A DNA stretch of 12,300 bases from Vulcanimicrobiota bacterium (GTDB lineage: Bacteria > Vulcanimicrobiota > Vulcanimicrobiia > Vulcanimicrobiales > Vulcanimicrobiaceae), in assembly GCA_019233415.1 (NCBI GenBank), contig JAFAMK010000119.1, positions 1 to 12,300 on the forward strand, in the 5' to 3' direction. Positions 1 through 5,931 of this stretch are shown in pieces. Every line of letters begins with the position of its first letter. Position 1 is the first letter of the stretch. The translations under genes and the position numbers were made by a program. The notes under the pieces were generated by a model. It was not told where the DNA came from. It saw only the letters and a program-made list of their open reading frames with translations, and made no database searches.

Positions 1-1
1 G

Positions 2-292
2 ACGCCTGAGGCGGACCACATCTTCGCGAAGAACGGGATCGTCGTGATTCCGGACATCGTTGCGAACGCGGGCGGCGTGACGGTGTCGTACTTCGAGTGG
101 GTGCAGGACCGGCAGGGGTACTTCTGGCGCGAGTCCGAGGTGAACGAGCGGCTGAAGGACGTGCTGCTGGAGAACTTCGCGGCGTTGCGGGAGATCGCGC
201 AGGCGCGGGGGATCACGTATCGCACTGCGGCGTACATGATTGCGATCGACCGGGTGGTGAAGACGCTGAAGCTGCGCGGGGTGTACGCGTAG
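2..292 (+). CDS. gdhA: Glutamate dehydrogenase, C-terminal 96 residues (5' end outside window)
   Basis: This is the 3' end of a Glu/Leu/Phe/Val dehydrogenase, most likely the glutamate dehydrogenase that interconverts glutamate and 2-oxoglutarate plus ammonia using NAD(P)(H) in the cytoplasm. Reading in frame from base 2, the protein shows the family block TPEAD, then KNGIVVIPDIVANAGGVTVS and YFEWVQD. This is the conserved end of the NAD(P)-binding domain (IPD..ANAGGV.VSYFEW.Q). The final helical segment (RTAAYMIAIDRV, ending RGVYA) is the usual short C-terminus of the family. The gene ends with TAG at 290-292, has no frameshift, and is the only plus-strand gene here, convergent with the hybrid kinase. 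The cofactor preference cannot be judged because the catalytic half lies upstream. A leucine or phenylalanine dehydrogenase is less likely, because the YFEWVQ block is typical of GDH. Confidence 0.93.
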   Translation, partial: TPEADHIFAKNGIVVIPDIVANAGGVTVSYFEWVQDRQGYFWRESEVNERLKDVLLENFAALREIAQARGITYRTAAYMIAIDRVVKTLKLRGVYA

Positions 293-295
293 GTT

Positions 296-326
296 GCGAG
301 GCCCGGGCATCCTGCCCGGGCCTCGC
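296..326. terminator. Convergent-gene hairpin, probable bidirectional terminator
   Basis: A perfect 13-bp inverted repeat (GCGAGGCCCGGGC at 296-308, its complement at 314-326) encloses a 5-base loop, ATCCT. It starts four bases after the glutamate dehydrogenase stop codon and ends nine bases before the stop codon of the convergent kinase gene, so it can serve both transcripts. Neither side has a clear run of T after the stem, so it is either a very strong GC hairpin acting without a U-tract or a 3'-end stabiliser. The position and the perfect pairing make a transcript-end role likely. Confidence 0.75.
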
Positions 327-334
327 TGCCCAGC

Positions 335-2425
335 TTAGAAGGTCGCACCCCGTCTTGCCCAGCGCTCGATCATCGTCCGTAGGTTGGCGAGCTTGACCGG
401 TTTTGCCAGGTAGTCGTCCATACCGGCCGAGATGCAGGCGTCACGGTCCTTGGCGAATGCGTTCGCCGTCATGGCGACGATCGGCATGCGGCCGCCACTC
501 GGTGTTTCCTCCGCCCGAATCGCGCGGGTCGCAGAGAATCCGTCCATCTCCGGCATTTGGCAGTCCATGAACGCCATGGCATAGCGTTCTTGGCGCATCG
601 CTGCGATGGCTTCGGCGCCGTTCGAGACGAATGCGACGGCCACGCCGAGTTCGTCGAATTGCAGTTGGAGCAGGCGCTGCAGCCGCACGTTGTCCTCTGC
701 TACGAGTACCGGCCCGTCGAGGTGGAGTACGGACTCCGGGGCGGTCGGAGGAGATGGGGGCTGCGTGCCGGTCGCCTCGCCGTCGACCGCCTTCACGATG
801 GCGTCGAACAAGGACGACTGCCGAACCGGTTTGCGAACCGCACCGTCCGCGCCGATGGCAATGATTCGCTCGGGAAACGACGTTCGCACGACGGCGACCA
901 GATCCGTCACCACCTGATCGCCGACGTCGTCGAGATCGACGATCGCGACCCATCGCTGTTGTTCCGACTGCAAGGCGTCCATGACGTCCGCGCTACTCGT
1001 CGCGCGACGGGAGGCCATGCCCCAGGACGTGAGATACTGTCCGACGATCTGCGCGAAGATGCTGTCGCCGGAGACGATGAGTCCGGCGATCCCGTTGAGC
1101 GTCCGGCGTTGGGACGCCGGTACGGACGGACGTTTGAACCGAGCCGTAAACCAGAACGTGGAGCCAGCGTCGGGCTGGCTCTCGATTCCGATCGCTCCGC
1201 CCATGAGCAGAACGAGCCGCTTTGCGATCGCGAGGCCGAGCCCCGTGCCGCCCTCGGTCGTGGTTCGTCCTTGGAAGAAGGGCTCGAACAGCCGCGATTG
1301 GAGTTCCGCCGGAATCCCCACGCCCGTATCTTGCACTTCGAAGCGCAAGACGACGTCGCCGTCATCGTTGCCGAACGGGAACACGCGCGCGACGACGTGC
1401 CCCTTCGGTGTAAATTTCACCGCATTGCCGAGAAGGTTGAGGAGGATCTGTCGCAACCGATCGCCGTCACCCTCGAGTGGTGGGATGGACGGATCGACGT
1501 AGGTGTGTACGGCGACCCCTCTCTCGCGGGCGAGCTGTGCTGAGACCTCCGCCGCGCCCTCGAGCACGACGTCGGTTAGAAACGTCGAGGTTTGGAGCTC
1601 CAGCTTGCCCGCTTCGACCTTGGAGAAGTCCAGGATGCTGTTGATGAGCGAGAGGAGCGCCTCCGCGGCTTCGTTGATCGTCTCCACATGGGATCGAGCG
1701 CGCTCGGGGAGCGTCAGGCGGTCGAGGAGTTCCGCGGCACCGACGATCGCCGTGAGCGGGGTACGCAGTTCGTGGCTCATCGTCGCGACGAACTCGGTCT
1801 TGAAGTGCGATGCGCTGGACAGCTCGCGATTGAGCTCCTCCACCTCCGCAGCGTGCTGTTCGGTTCGCGCTTGGAGCAGACGCAGCTCTTCGGCGTGCTT
1901 GCGTTCGGTAATATCCGTGACTGCGGCGAGGGTGAACACCTCGCGGCCGATCGTGACCGGATTGAGGCCGATCTCGATGGGGATCTCCCTGCCGTCCTTC
2001 CGGCGGCCGTGGAGGTCGCGCCCCGCGCCCATGGGCCGCGCGGCGGGCTCCTCGCTGAACGACGTTCGAAGCATCGGATGTCCGGCGCGAAAACGCTCGG
2101 GAACGAGCACCTCGATCGATTGGCCGAGCAATTCGTCGCGCGTGTATCCGAACAGCCTCTCGGCCTGCGCATTGGCGAGCGTCATGCAGCCGGCTTGGTT
2201 GACGAGGATCATCGCGTTGGGAGCGGCTTCAACGACGACGTTGAAGAGGCTCTGTCGTTCCGGGTGCGTTCCTAGCTGCAAGACTGCGGCGTCGACGTCT
2301 TCCAGCGACGTCAAGACGGCTTGCAGGTTCTCGGTGTTCGGGGGCAGCTTTCCATCGATGACGGCCTGGATACTCGCCTCAGCGACCGCCAACTCGTTGC
2401 GCAGATCGTGTATGATGCGGTCCAT
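335..2425 (-). CDS. Soluble PAS hybrid sensor histidine kinase with two C-terminal receiver domains
   Basis: A 696-residue cytoplasmic hybrid histidine kinase without membrane segments; the signal is unknown. Order: N-terminal helical region (1-55) with an H-box-like HDLRNELA at 6-13; PAS domain (about 60-175, closing with the usual VTDITERK); coiled linker (176-205); HisKA with phosphoacceptor H218 in SHELRTPL; HATPase_c with N334 (N box), DTGVGI 366-371, LFEPFFQ 379-385 and GTGLGLAI 393-400; a degenerate receiver (about 443-548); and an intact receiver (571-690) with E577/D578, D621 in MDCQMPEMDG, T653 and K675. There is no Hpt domain and no adjacent response regulator, so phosphotransfer probably continues elsewhere. 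The start is the ATG at 2425, which lacks a clear Shine-Dalgarno. A TTG at 2446 preceded by GGAG is an alternative that adds seven residues. It lies 68 bases after the MFS gene, same strand. Its GC is lower than in the trehalose genes. Confidence 0.93.
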   Translation of the reverse strand: MDRIIHDLRNELAVAEASIQAVIDGKLPPNTENLQAVLTSLEDVDAAVLQLGTHPERQSLFNVVVEAAPNAMILVNQAGCMTLANAQAERLFGYTRDELLGQSIEVLVPERFRAGHPMLRTSFSEEPAARPMGAGRDLHGRRKDGREIPIEIGLNPVTIGREVFTLAAVTDITERKHAEELRLLQARTEQHAAEVEELNRELSSASHFKTEFVATMSHELRTPLTAIVGAAELLDRLTLPERARSHVETINEAAEALLSLINSILDFSKVEAGKLELQTSTFLTDVVLEGAAEVSAQLARERGVAVHTYVDPSIPPLEGDGDRLRQILLNLLGNAVKFTPKGHVVARVFPFGNDDGDVVLRFEVQDTGVGIPAELQSRLFEPFFQGRTTTEGGTGLGLAIAKRLVLLMGGAIGIESQPDAGSTFWFTARFKRPSVPASQRRTLNGIAGLIVSGDSIFAQIVGQYLTSWGMASRRATSSADVMDALQSEQQRWVAIVDLDDVGDQVVTDLVAVVRTSFPERIIAIGADGAVRKPVRQSSLFDAIVKAVDGEATGTQPPSPPTAPESVLHLDGPVLVAEDNVRLQRLLQLQFDELGVAVAFVSNGAEAIAAMRQERYAMAFMDCQMPEMDGFSATRAIRAEETPSGGRMPIVAMTANAFAKDRDACISAGMDDYLAKPVKLANLRTMIERWARRGATF

Positions 2426-2493
2426 GCCGTAGCTATTTCGCGTCAATCTTCTCCGCCGCCTAGCTCGAATGGCTCCATCGCTTGGGAAGTTGC

Positions 2494-3909
2494 TCAGCGA
2501 CGAGATCGTGGGAATTCGACCGAGCCACTGCTCGTATACAGGGTGCGCAGGCGTAGGGCGCTGATGAGCGTCGCTAGGGCGGCGAAGGCGCATGCGAGCG
2601 AGAGGACGACTGGGGCGGCGTGGGTGACCGCGCCGTGCGCGGTGGCGCCGCCGGCGGCGACCGAGGCGCCGAAAAGGCCGAAGACGATGGCGACCAGCGC
2701 GACGCCGCCGGTTTGGCCGCCGACGCGGATGACGGCGAGCAGACCGCCCGCACTGGCGCTCTTCTCGCGGGGCGCGCTGCCGATCAGGTCGCGGTTGTTC
2801 GGTGACTGGAAGAAGCCGAAGCCCAGGCCGCAGATGATGCCGTCGAGGACGATCCGCACGGCGGTCGGGTTCTGCGGGAGCGTCGCGTAGAGCGCGAGAC
2901 CGGCGGTGAAGACGGTGAGGCCGGTCGTCGCGAGGATGCCGACGGGGACGCGGTCGGAGAGGCGGCCGGAGAACGGCGCGACGACGGCGACCGCGAGCGG
3001 CCACGCGGTCAGGAGCAGGCCGGATTCAAGCGGTGTGCAGCCGAGCGCGACTTGGAAGAAGAACGGGAGCGCGACGAAGGCGAGACCCTGCGCGACGAAC
3101 GACGCGAACGACGTCGCGCCGGCGAACGCGAAGGTTGGCGCGCGGAAGAGGTCGAGCGCGATCATCGGTTGCGGCAGCGTGAACTGGCGGCGGACGAAGT
3201 ACGCCGTGGAAGACAGGCCGACGAGAAGACGCAGCGCGATCGACCAGGGCGGTTCTTGGCGCGCGAAGCCGTCGAGGCCCCAGACGGTGAGCGCGATGCC
3301 GAGCGCGCTCGTGAGGACGCTCGGGAAATCGAGCCAGCCGGGGCGGCGTTCGTCGTCGGGCGGCAAGGCGCGGTTGAGCGCGATGTTGGCGAGTCCGAAC
3401 GGGACGTTGAGCGCGAACAGCCAGGGCCACGGGAGCACGGCGAGGATGAGGCCGCCGAGCGTCGGGCCGGCGGCGGAACTGGTCGCGACGACGAGTGCGT
3501 TCAGGCCGAGCGCGTGGCCGAGTTGCGCGCGCGGGAAGATTTCGCGCAGGATCGCCGGCGAGATCGCCATGATCGCGGACGCGCCCAGTCCTTGGAAGGC
3601 GCGCGCGGCGATCAGGAGCGGGAGCGAGTGCGCAAGCGCGCAGGCGAGCGAGCCGGCGACGAACGCGATGACGCCGACGCGGTAGACGCGCGCGGGGCCG
3701 CGCAGTTGGCCGAGCGCCGCAAACGCGAGGAGCGACGCGGTGACGGCGAGCTGGAACGCGTTGACGACCCAGATCGACGCGGTCGGCGACGCGCCCAGTT
3801 CGCGCGCGATCGTCGGCAGCGCGGTGTTCGCGATCGAACCGTCGAGCACGGCCATCGTGACCGAGATCGCGAGCGCGAAGTAGGCGACCCGCCGCCGCGG
3901 GAGCGGCAG
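2494..3909 (-). CDS. DHA2-type MFS drug/efflux transporter, 14 TM (start uncertain)
   Basis: An inner-membrane major facilitator of the 14-helix DHA2 group (EmrB/QacA-like), probably a proton-driven exporter; the substrate cannot be told. Family marks in order: LDGSIANTALP in TM1, WVVNAFQLA in TM2, RAFQGLGASA (motif B) in TM4, GPTLGGLIL (motif C) in TM5. By eye, fourteen hydrophobic stretches can be traced from VAYFALAISV to the last helix near the C-terminus. The TM2-TM3 loop (GQLRGPARVYRVG) lacks the usual Asp of motif A. The stop is TGA at 2494-2496. The start is the problem. TM1 requires a start upstream of the first in-frame ATG (3855), but the only options are CTG at 3909 (used here, 471 residues) or GTG at 4056, 4074 or 4089. 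The GTGs lie inside the coiled-coil gene and would add a low-complexity Ser/Thr tail. None has a good ribosome site. Confidence 0.88.
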   Translation of the reverse strand: MPLPRRRVAYFALAISVTMAVLDGSIANTALPTIARELGASPTASIWVVNAFQLAVTASLLAFAALGQLRGPARVYRVGVIAFVAGSLACALAHSLPLLIAARAFQGLGASAIMAISPAILREIFPRAQLGHALGLNALVVATSSAAGPTLGGLILAVLPWPWLFALNVPFGLANIALNRALPPDDERRPGWLDFPSVLTSALGIALTVWGLDGFARQEPPWSIALRLLVGLSSTAYFVRRQFTLPQPMIALDLFRAPTFAFAGATSFASFVAQGLAFVALPFFFQVALGCTPLESGLLLTAWPLAVAVVAPFSGRLSDRVPVGILATTGLTVFTAGLALYATLPQNPTAVRIVLDGIICGLGFGFFQSPNNRDLIGSAPREKSASAGGLLAVIRVGGQTGGVALVAIVFGLFGASVAAGGATAHGAVTHAAPVVLSLACAFAALATLISALRLRTLYTSSGSVEFPRSRR

Positions 3910-3934
3910 GCCGTCGGGGTGCTGTTCCGTGGTA

Positions 3935-4255
3935 TCAGGTCCTGGATTCGAGCGCGGATATACGCTGCTCGTGATTGTCGAGGTGGCTGTCGATGCGGTC
4001 GAATCGGCGGTCCATTCGTCGCTCGAACTCGCGTATCTCGCCGCGGAACTCCGCACGAAGCCCGTGTATTTCACCGCGAAACTCGGCACGAAGGTCGGCG
4101 CGTACCGCCGTGAAGCCTTCGGCCATTTCCGCGCGTACTGCCGCGAATTCTGCCGTCATGAAAGCAGCAGCTTTGTCGAAGCCTTCGGCCATCGCTTGGT
4201 GAAGGTTTTTGAAACCTTCCAAAATCACTTCGTCTGTCACGCGTTCATTGGACAC
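3935..4255 (-). CDS. Small hendecad-repeat coiled-coil protein of unknown function
   Basis: A 106-residue charged, cytoplasmic-looking protein with no signal peptide or membrane segment. Residues 11-103 form a continuous register of 11-residue units starting at I11, M22, M33, M44, L55, L66, F77, I88 and I99. Position 1 is always Ile/Met/Leu/Phe. Position 5 is F15, F26, F37, F48, F59, F70, M81, L92. This hendecad pattern predicts a long, nearly straight coiled coil, so oligomerisation or a scaffold role is likely; no catalytic motif is present. Units 5 and 6 are almost identical (LRAEFRGEIHG, LRAEFRGEIRE). The GTG start at 4255 is chosen because the repeat begins just after it and AAAGG lies about 12 bases upstream. 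It starts 26 bases after the lipA stop and ends 25 bases before the CTG candidate of the MFS gene. Its 5' part is unusually AT-rich for this window. I do not recognise a named family. Confidence 0.8.
   Translation of the reverse strand: MSNERVTDEVILEGFKNLHQAMAEGFDKAAAFMTAEFAAVRAEMAEGFTAVRADLRAEFRGEIHGLRAEFRGEIREFERRMDRRFDRIDSHLDNHEQRISALESRT
4040..4093 (-). repeat. 33-base tandem repeat units within the coiled-coil gene
   Basis: The 20-base segments at 4041-4060 and 4074-4093 match at 18 of 20 positions and lie exactly 33 bases apart, which is one hendecad of the encoded protein. A second pair, the identical 15-mer GAAGCCTTCGGCCAT at 4112-4126 and 4178-4192, is 66 bases apart, or two units. 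The repeat is therefore visible in the DNA as well as the protein, as expected if the gene grew by duplication of 33-base blocks. Confidence 0.8.
4201..4219 (-). other. Stem-loop just inside the coiled-coil gene
   Basis: GAAGGTTT at 4201-4208 pairs perfectly with AAACCTTC at 4212-4219 around a 3-base loop, about 37-55 bases into the coding strand from the GTG start. It also encodes residues around EGFKNLH, so it may be coincidental. If it forms in the mRNA it could slow early translation. No other sign of regulation is visible. Confidence 0.3.
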
Positions 4256-4281
4256 GATTGAGTGTTGCCTTTCTGTGTCCG

Positions 4282-5202
4282 TTAGGTGAACGCTTGTTCG
4301 GCGTGGTAGGAGCTGCGTGAGAGTGGGCTGGCGACGACTTGGATGAAGCCCTTTGCGTCGCCGAGCGCTTTGAGGCGCGCGAATTTTTCGGGCGTGACGA
4401 ACTCTTCGACCGTCAGGTGCCGTTTGGTCGGCTGCAGATACTGTCCCATGGTGAAGATGTCTACACCAATCGCACGTGCGTCGTCCATCGCACACTCGAC
4501 CTCGGCTTCGGTTTCGCCGAGGCCGAGCATCAGGGAGGTCTTGGTGTAGGTGACCTTTCCGGACTGCTTTGCGTGGTCGAGGATGCGCAGCGACTGCGCG
4601 TAGTTCGCGCGGCGGTCGCGGACCGTTGCTTGCAGGCGCGCGACGGTTTCGAGGTTGTGGGCGAGAACCTCGGGGTGCGCGTCGAGGACGATGTCGAGCG
4701 CGGCGAGGTCGCCGGCGAAGTCACCGGTCAGGCACTCGACCTTCGCGTCCGGGACCTTCTTGTGGATCATGCGCACGGTGTTGGCGAAGATCGCGGCGCC
4801 GCCGTCGGCGAGGTCGTCGCGGTCGACCGCGGTCAGCACGAGGTACTTCCAGCCCAGCTCCGCGACCGCTTCGGCGACGCGCTTCGGTTCGGTCCAGTCG
4901 ACCTCGCCCTTCGGCGAGCCGGTCTTGACGTTGCAGAAGTGGCAGCCGCGTGTGCACGTGTCGCCGAGGATCATGATCGTCGCGGTGCCCGCGCCCCAGC
5001 ACTCGCCGATGTTCGGGCACATCGCTTCCTGGCACACGGTGTGCAGGTCGAGGCGGCGCACTTCGCCCAGAACGTGCTCGTACGACGGACCCGACGGCAG
5101 CCGCACTTTCAGCCAGTCGGGCTTGCGCTTGCGCCCTTCGACAGGCTCAGGATGACGGGGGGCGGGTTCGGGGTGACCGGAAATGAGGTCGATGGTGGTC
5201 AT
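4282..5202 (-). CDS. lipA: Lipoyl synthase (radical SAM)
   Basis: Inserts two sulfur atoms into the octanoyl group carried by lipoyl domains of 2-oxoacid dehydrogenases and GcvH, using S-adenosylmethionine and two [4Fe-4S] clusters. The auxiliary cluster cysteines are C57, C62 and C68 (CQEAMCPNIGEC). The radical SAM cysteines are C83, C87 and C90 (CTRGCHFC). The C-terminal RSSY at 296-299 supplies the serine ligand of the auxiliary cluster. At 306 residues it has the usual family length. The ATG at 5202 overlaps the lipB stop (ATGA) and has GGAG five bases upstream, inside lipB. The odd feature is residues 8-24, a tandem HPEP.. segment (GHPEPAPRHPEPVEGRK) that resembles a dispersed repeat translated in frame, just before the normal KPDWLKVRLP block. 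It completes the lpdA-lipB-lipA set. Confidence 0.97.
   Translation of the reverse strand: MTTIDLISGHPEPAPRHPEPVEGRKRKPDWLKVRLPSGPSYEHVLGEVRRLDLHTVCQEAMCPNIGECWGAGTATIMILGDTCTRGCHFCNVKTGSPKGEVDWTEPKRVAEAVAELGWKYLVLTAVDRDDLADGGAAIFANTVRMIHKKVPDAKVECLTGDFAGDLAALDIVLDAHPEVLAHNLETVARLQATVRDRRANYAQSLRILDHAKQSGKVTYTKTSLMLGLGETEAEVECAMDDARAIGVDIFTMGQYLQPTKRHLTVEEFVTPEKFARLKALGDAKGFIQVVASPLSRSSYHAEQAFT
5134..5177 (-). repeat. Dispersed-repeat-like element in frame in the lipA N-terminus
   Basis: On the minus strand the segment contains GTCATCCTGAGCC (5156-5144) followed by TGTCGAAGGG, and a diverged copy GTCACCCCGAACC (5177-5165) 21 bases upstream. The two 13-mers agree at 10 positions and are in the same reading phase, giving HPEP twice. 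From memory, the core CCTGAGCCTGTCGAAGG is a common interspersed sequence in many high-GC bacterial genomes and is often translated as PEPVEG. I see no other copy in this window. Confidence 0.6.
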
Positions 5203-5906
5203 GCGGGCTCCGGGACGGGGTTCGCCGGGGACGGCAGCGGTGCCCCCGGCGCGATCTCTTCGCGGATGAAGTCGACGTCGAAGGCGCCTTCGAGCGAATC
5301 GAGCAGGACGTCGCGCGCTTCGGTCCACGACACGTCGCGGCCGAGTTGTGCGGCGATCGAGGTGATGCCGAACTGCGGCGTGCCGCAGGGCGTGATCAGG
5401 CGGTCGTAGTCGAGCGCGGGGCAGGCGTTGAGGGCCAGCCCGTGCAGCGAGGTCATGCGCTTGATCGCGAGGCCGATCGCGCAGATCGCGTCGTCGCCGA
5501 CGTAGACGCCGCGGTGTTCGCTACGCGGCTGCGCTTCGATGCCGAAGCGGTGCAGCGCGCCGGTGACCGCGGTTTCGAGCGAGGCGACGAGCGGGACGAC
5601 TTCGCGGAAGCGCGCGAGGCGGCGGATCGGGTAGACGACGACTTGGCCGGGGCCGTGGTAGGTCACGTCGCCGCCGCGCTCGATCTCGGCGACGTCGACG
5701 CCGCGCGCGTCGAGCAGCGCGCGCGGCAGCAAAAGGTTCGTTTCCTTCGCGTTGCGACCCAGGGTGACGACCGGCTCGTGCTCGACCACGAGCCAGGTGT
5801 CGGGCTCGCGTCCCTCGGCGACCGCAGCGTGGAGCGCGCGCTGGAGCGCGAGCACCGGCCCGTAGCGCCGGCGTCCGAGGTCGATCAGCCGGGCCCGGGT
5901 TGCCAT
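5199..5906 (-). CDS. lipB: Octanoyl-[ACP]:protein N-octanoyltransferase
   Basis: Transfers octanoate from acyl carrier protein to the lipoyl-domain lysine of 2-oxoacid dehydrogenase E2 subunits and GcvH, the first step of de novo lipoylation in the cytoplasm. The protein has 235 residues. It carries the family signature RGGDVTYHGPGQVVVYPI at 78-94, HRGVYVGDDAICAIGLAIKR with the conserved lysine K149, and ITPCGT with the acyl-thioester cysteine C174. The ATG at 5906 is supported by AGGA five bases upstream and by the 25-base gap to the lpdA stop. The TGA stop overlaps the lipA ATG by four bases, so LipA translation is probably coupled. The last 20 residues are proline- and alanine-rich and probably disordered. 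LipB followed by LipA is the standard pair. Confidence 0.97.
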   Translation of the reverse strand: MATRARLIDLGRRRYGPVLALQRALHAAVAEGREPDTWLVVEHEPVVTLGRNAKETNLLLPRALLDARGVDVAEIERGGDVTYHGPGQVVVYPIRRLARFREVVPLVASLETAVTGALHRFGIEAQPRSEHRGVYVGDDAICAIGLAIKRMTSLHGLALNACPALDYDRLITPCGTPQFGITSIAAQLGRDVSWTEARDVLLDSLEGAFDVDFIREEIAPGAPLPSPANPVPEPA

Positions 5907-5911
5907 TCCGT

Positions 5912-5915
5912 TCCT
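5912..5915 (-). promoter_or_regulatory. Ribosome binding site of lipB
   Basis: AGGA on the minus strand lies five bases before the ATG at 5906, in the 25-base gap after the lpdA stop. It fixes the lipB start and shows independent initiation rather than stop/start coupling to lpdA. Confidence 0.6.
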
Positions 5916-5931
5916 ACAACCCGCGGCGGCC

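Noticed and set aside
2426..2493. TTGACG at 2446-2441 as a -35 promoter box for the kinase gene
   Set aside because: It lies only 15 bases before the ATG, leaving no room for a -10 box and transcription start, and no other promoter-like pair is visible in the 68-base gap.
3052..4113. Plus-strand open frame rich in Arg and Glu that looks like a charged coiled coil
   Set aside because: It is the complement of the MFS gene, whose hydrophobic codons read as Arg/Glu/Asp on the other strand.
4288..4299. GAAC....GTTC inverted repeat at the end of lipA as a terminator
   Set aside because: The stem is only 4 bp, lies within the lipA coding region, and has no T-run. Transcription into the next gene, 26 bases after the lipA stop, seems more likely.
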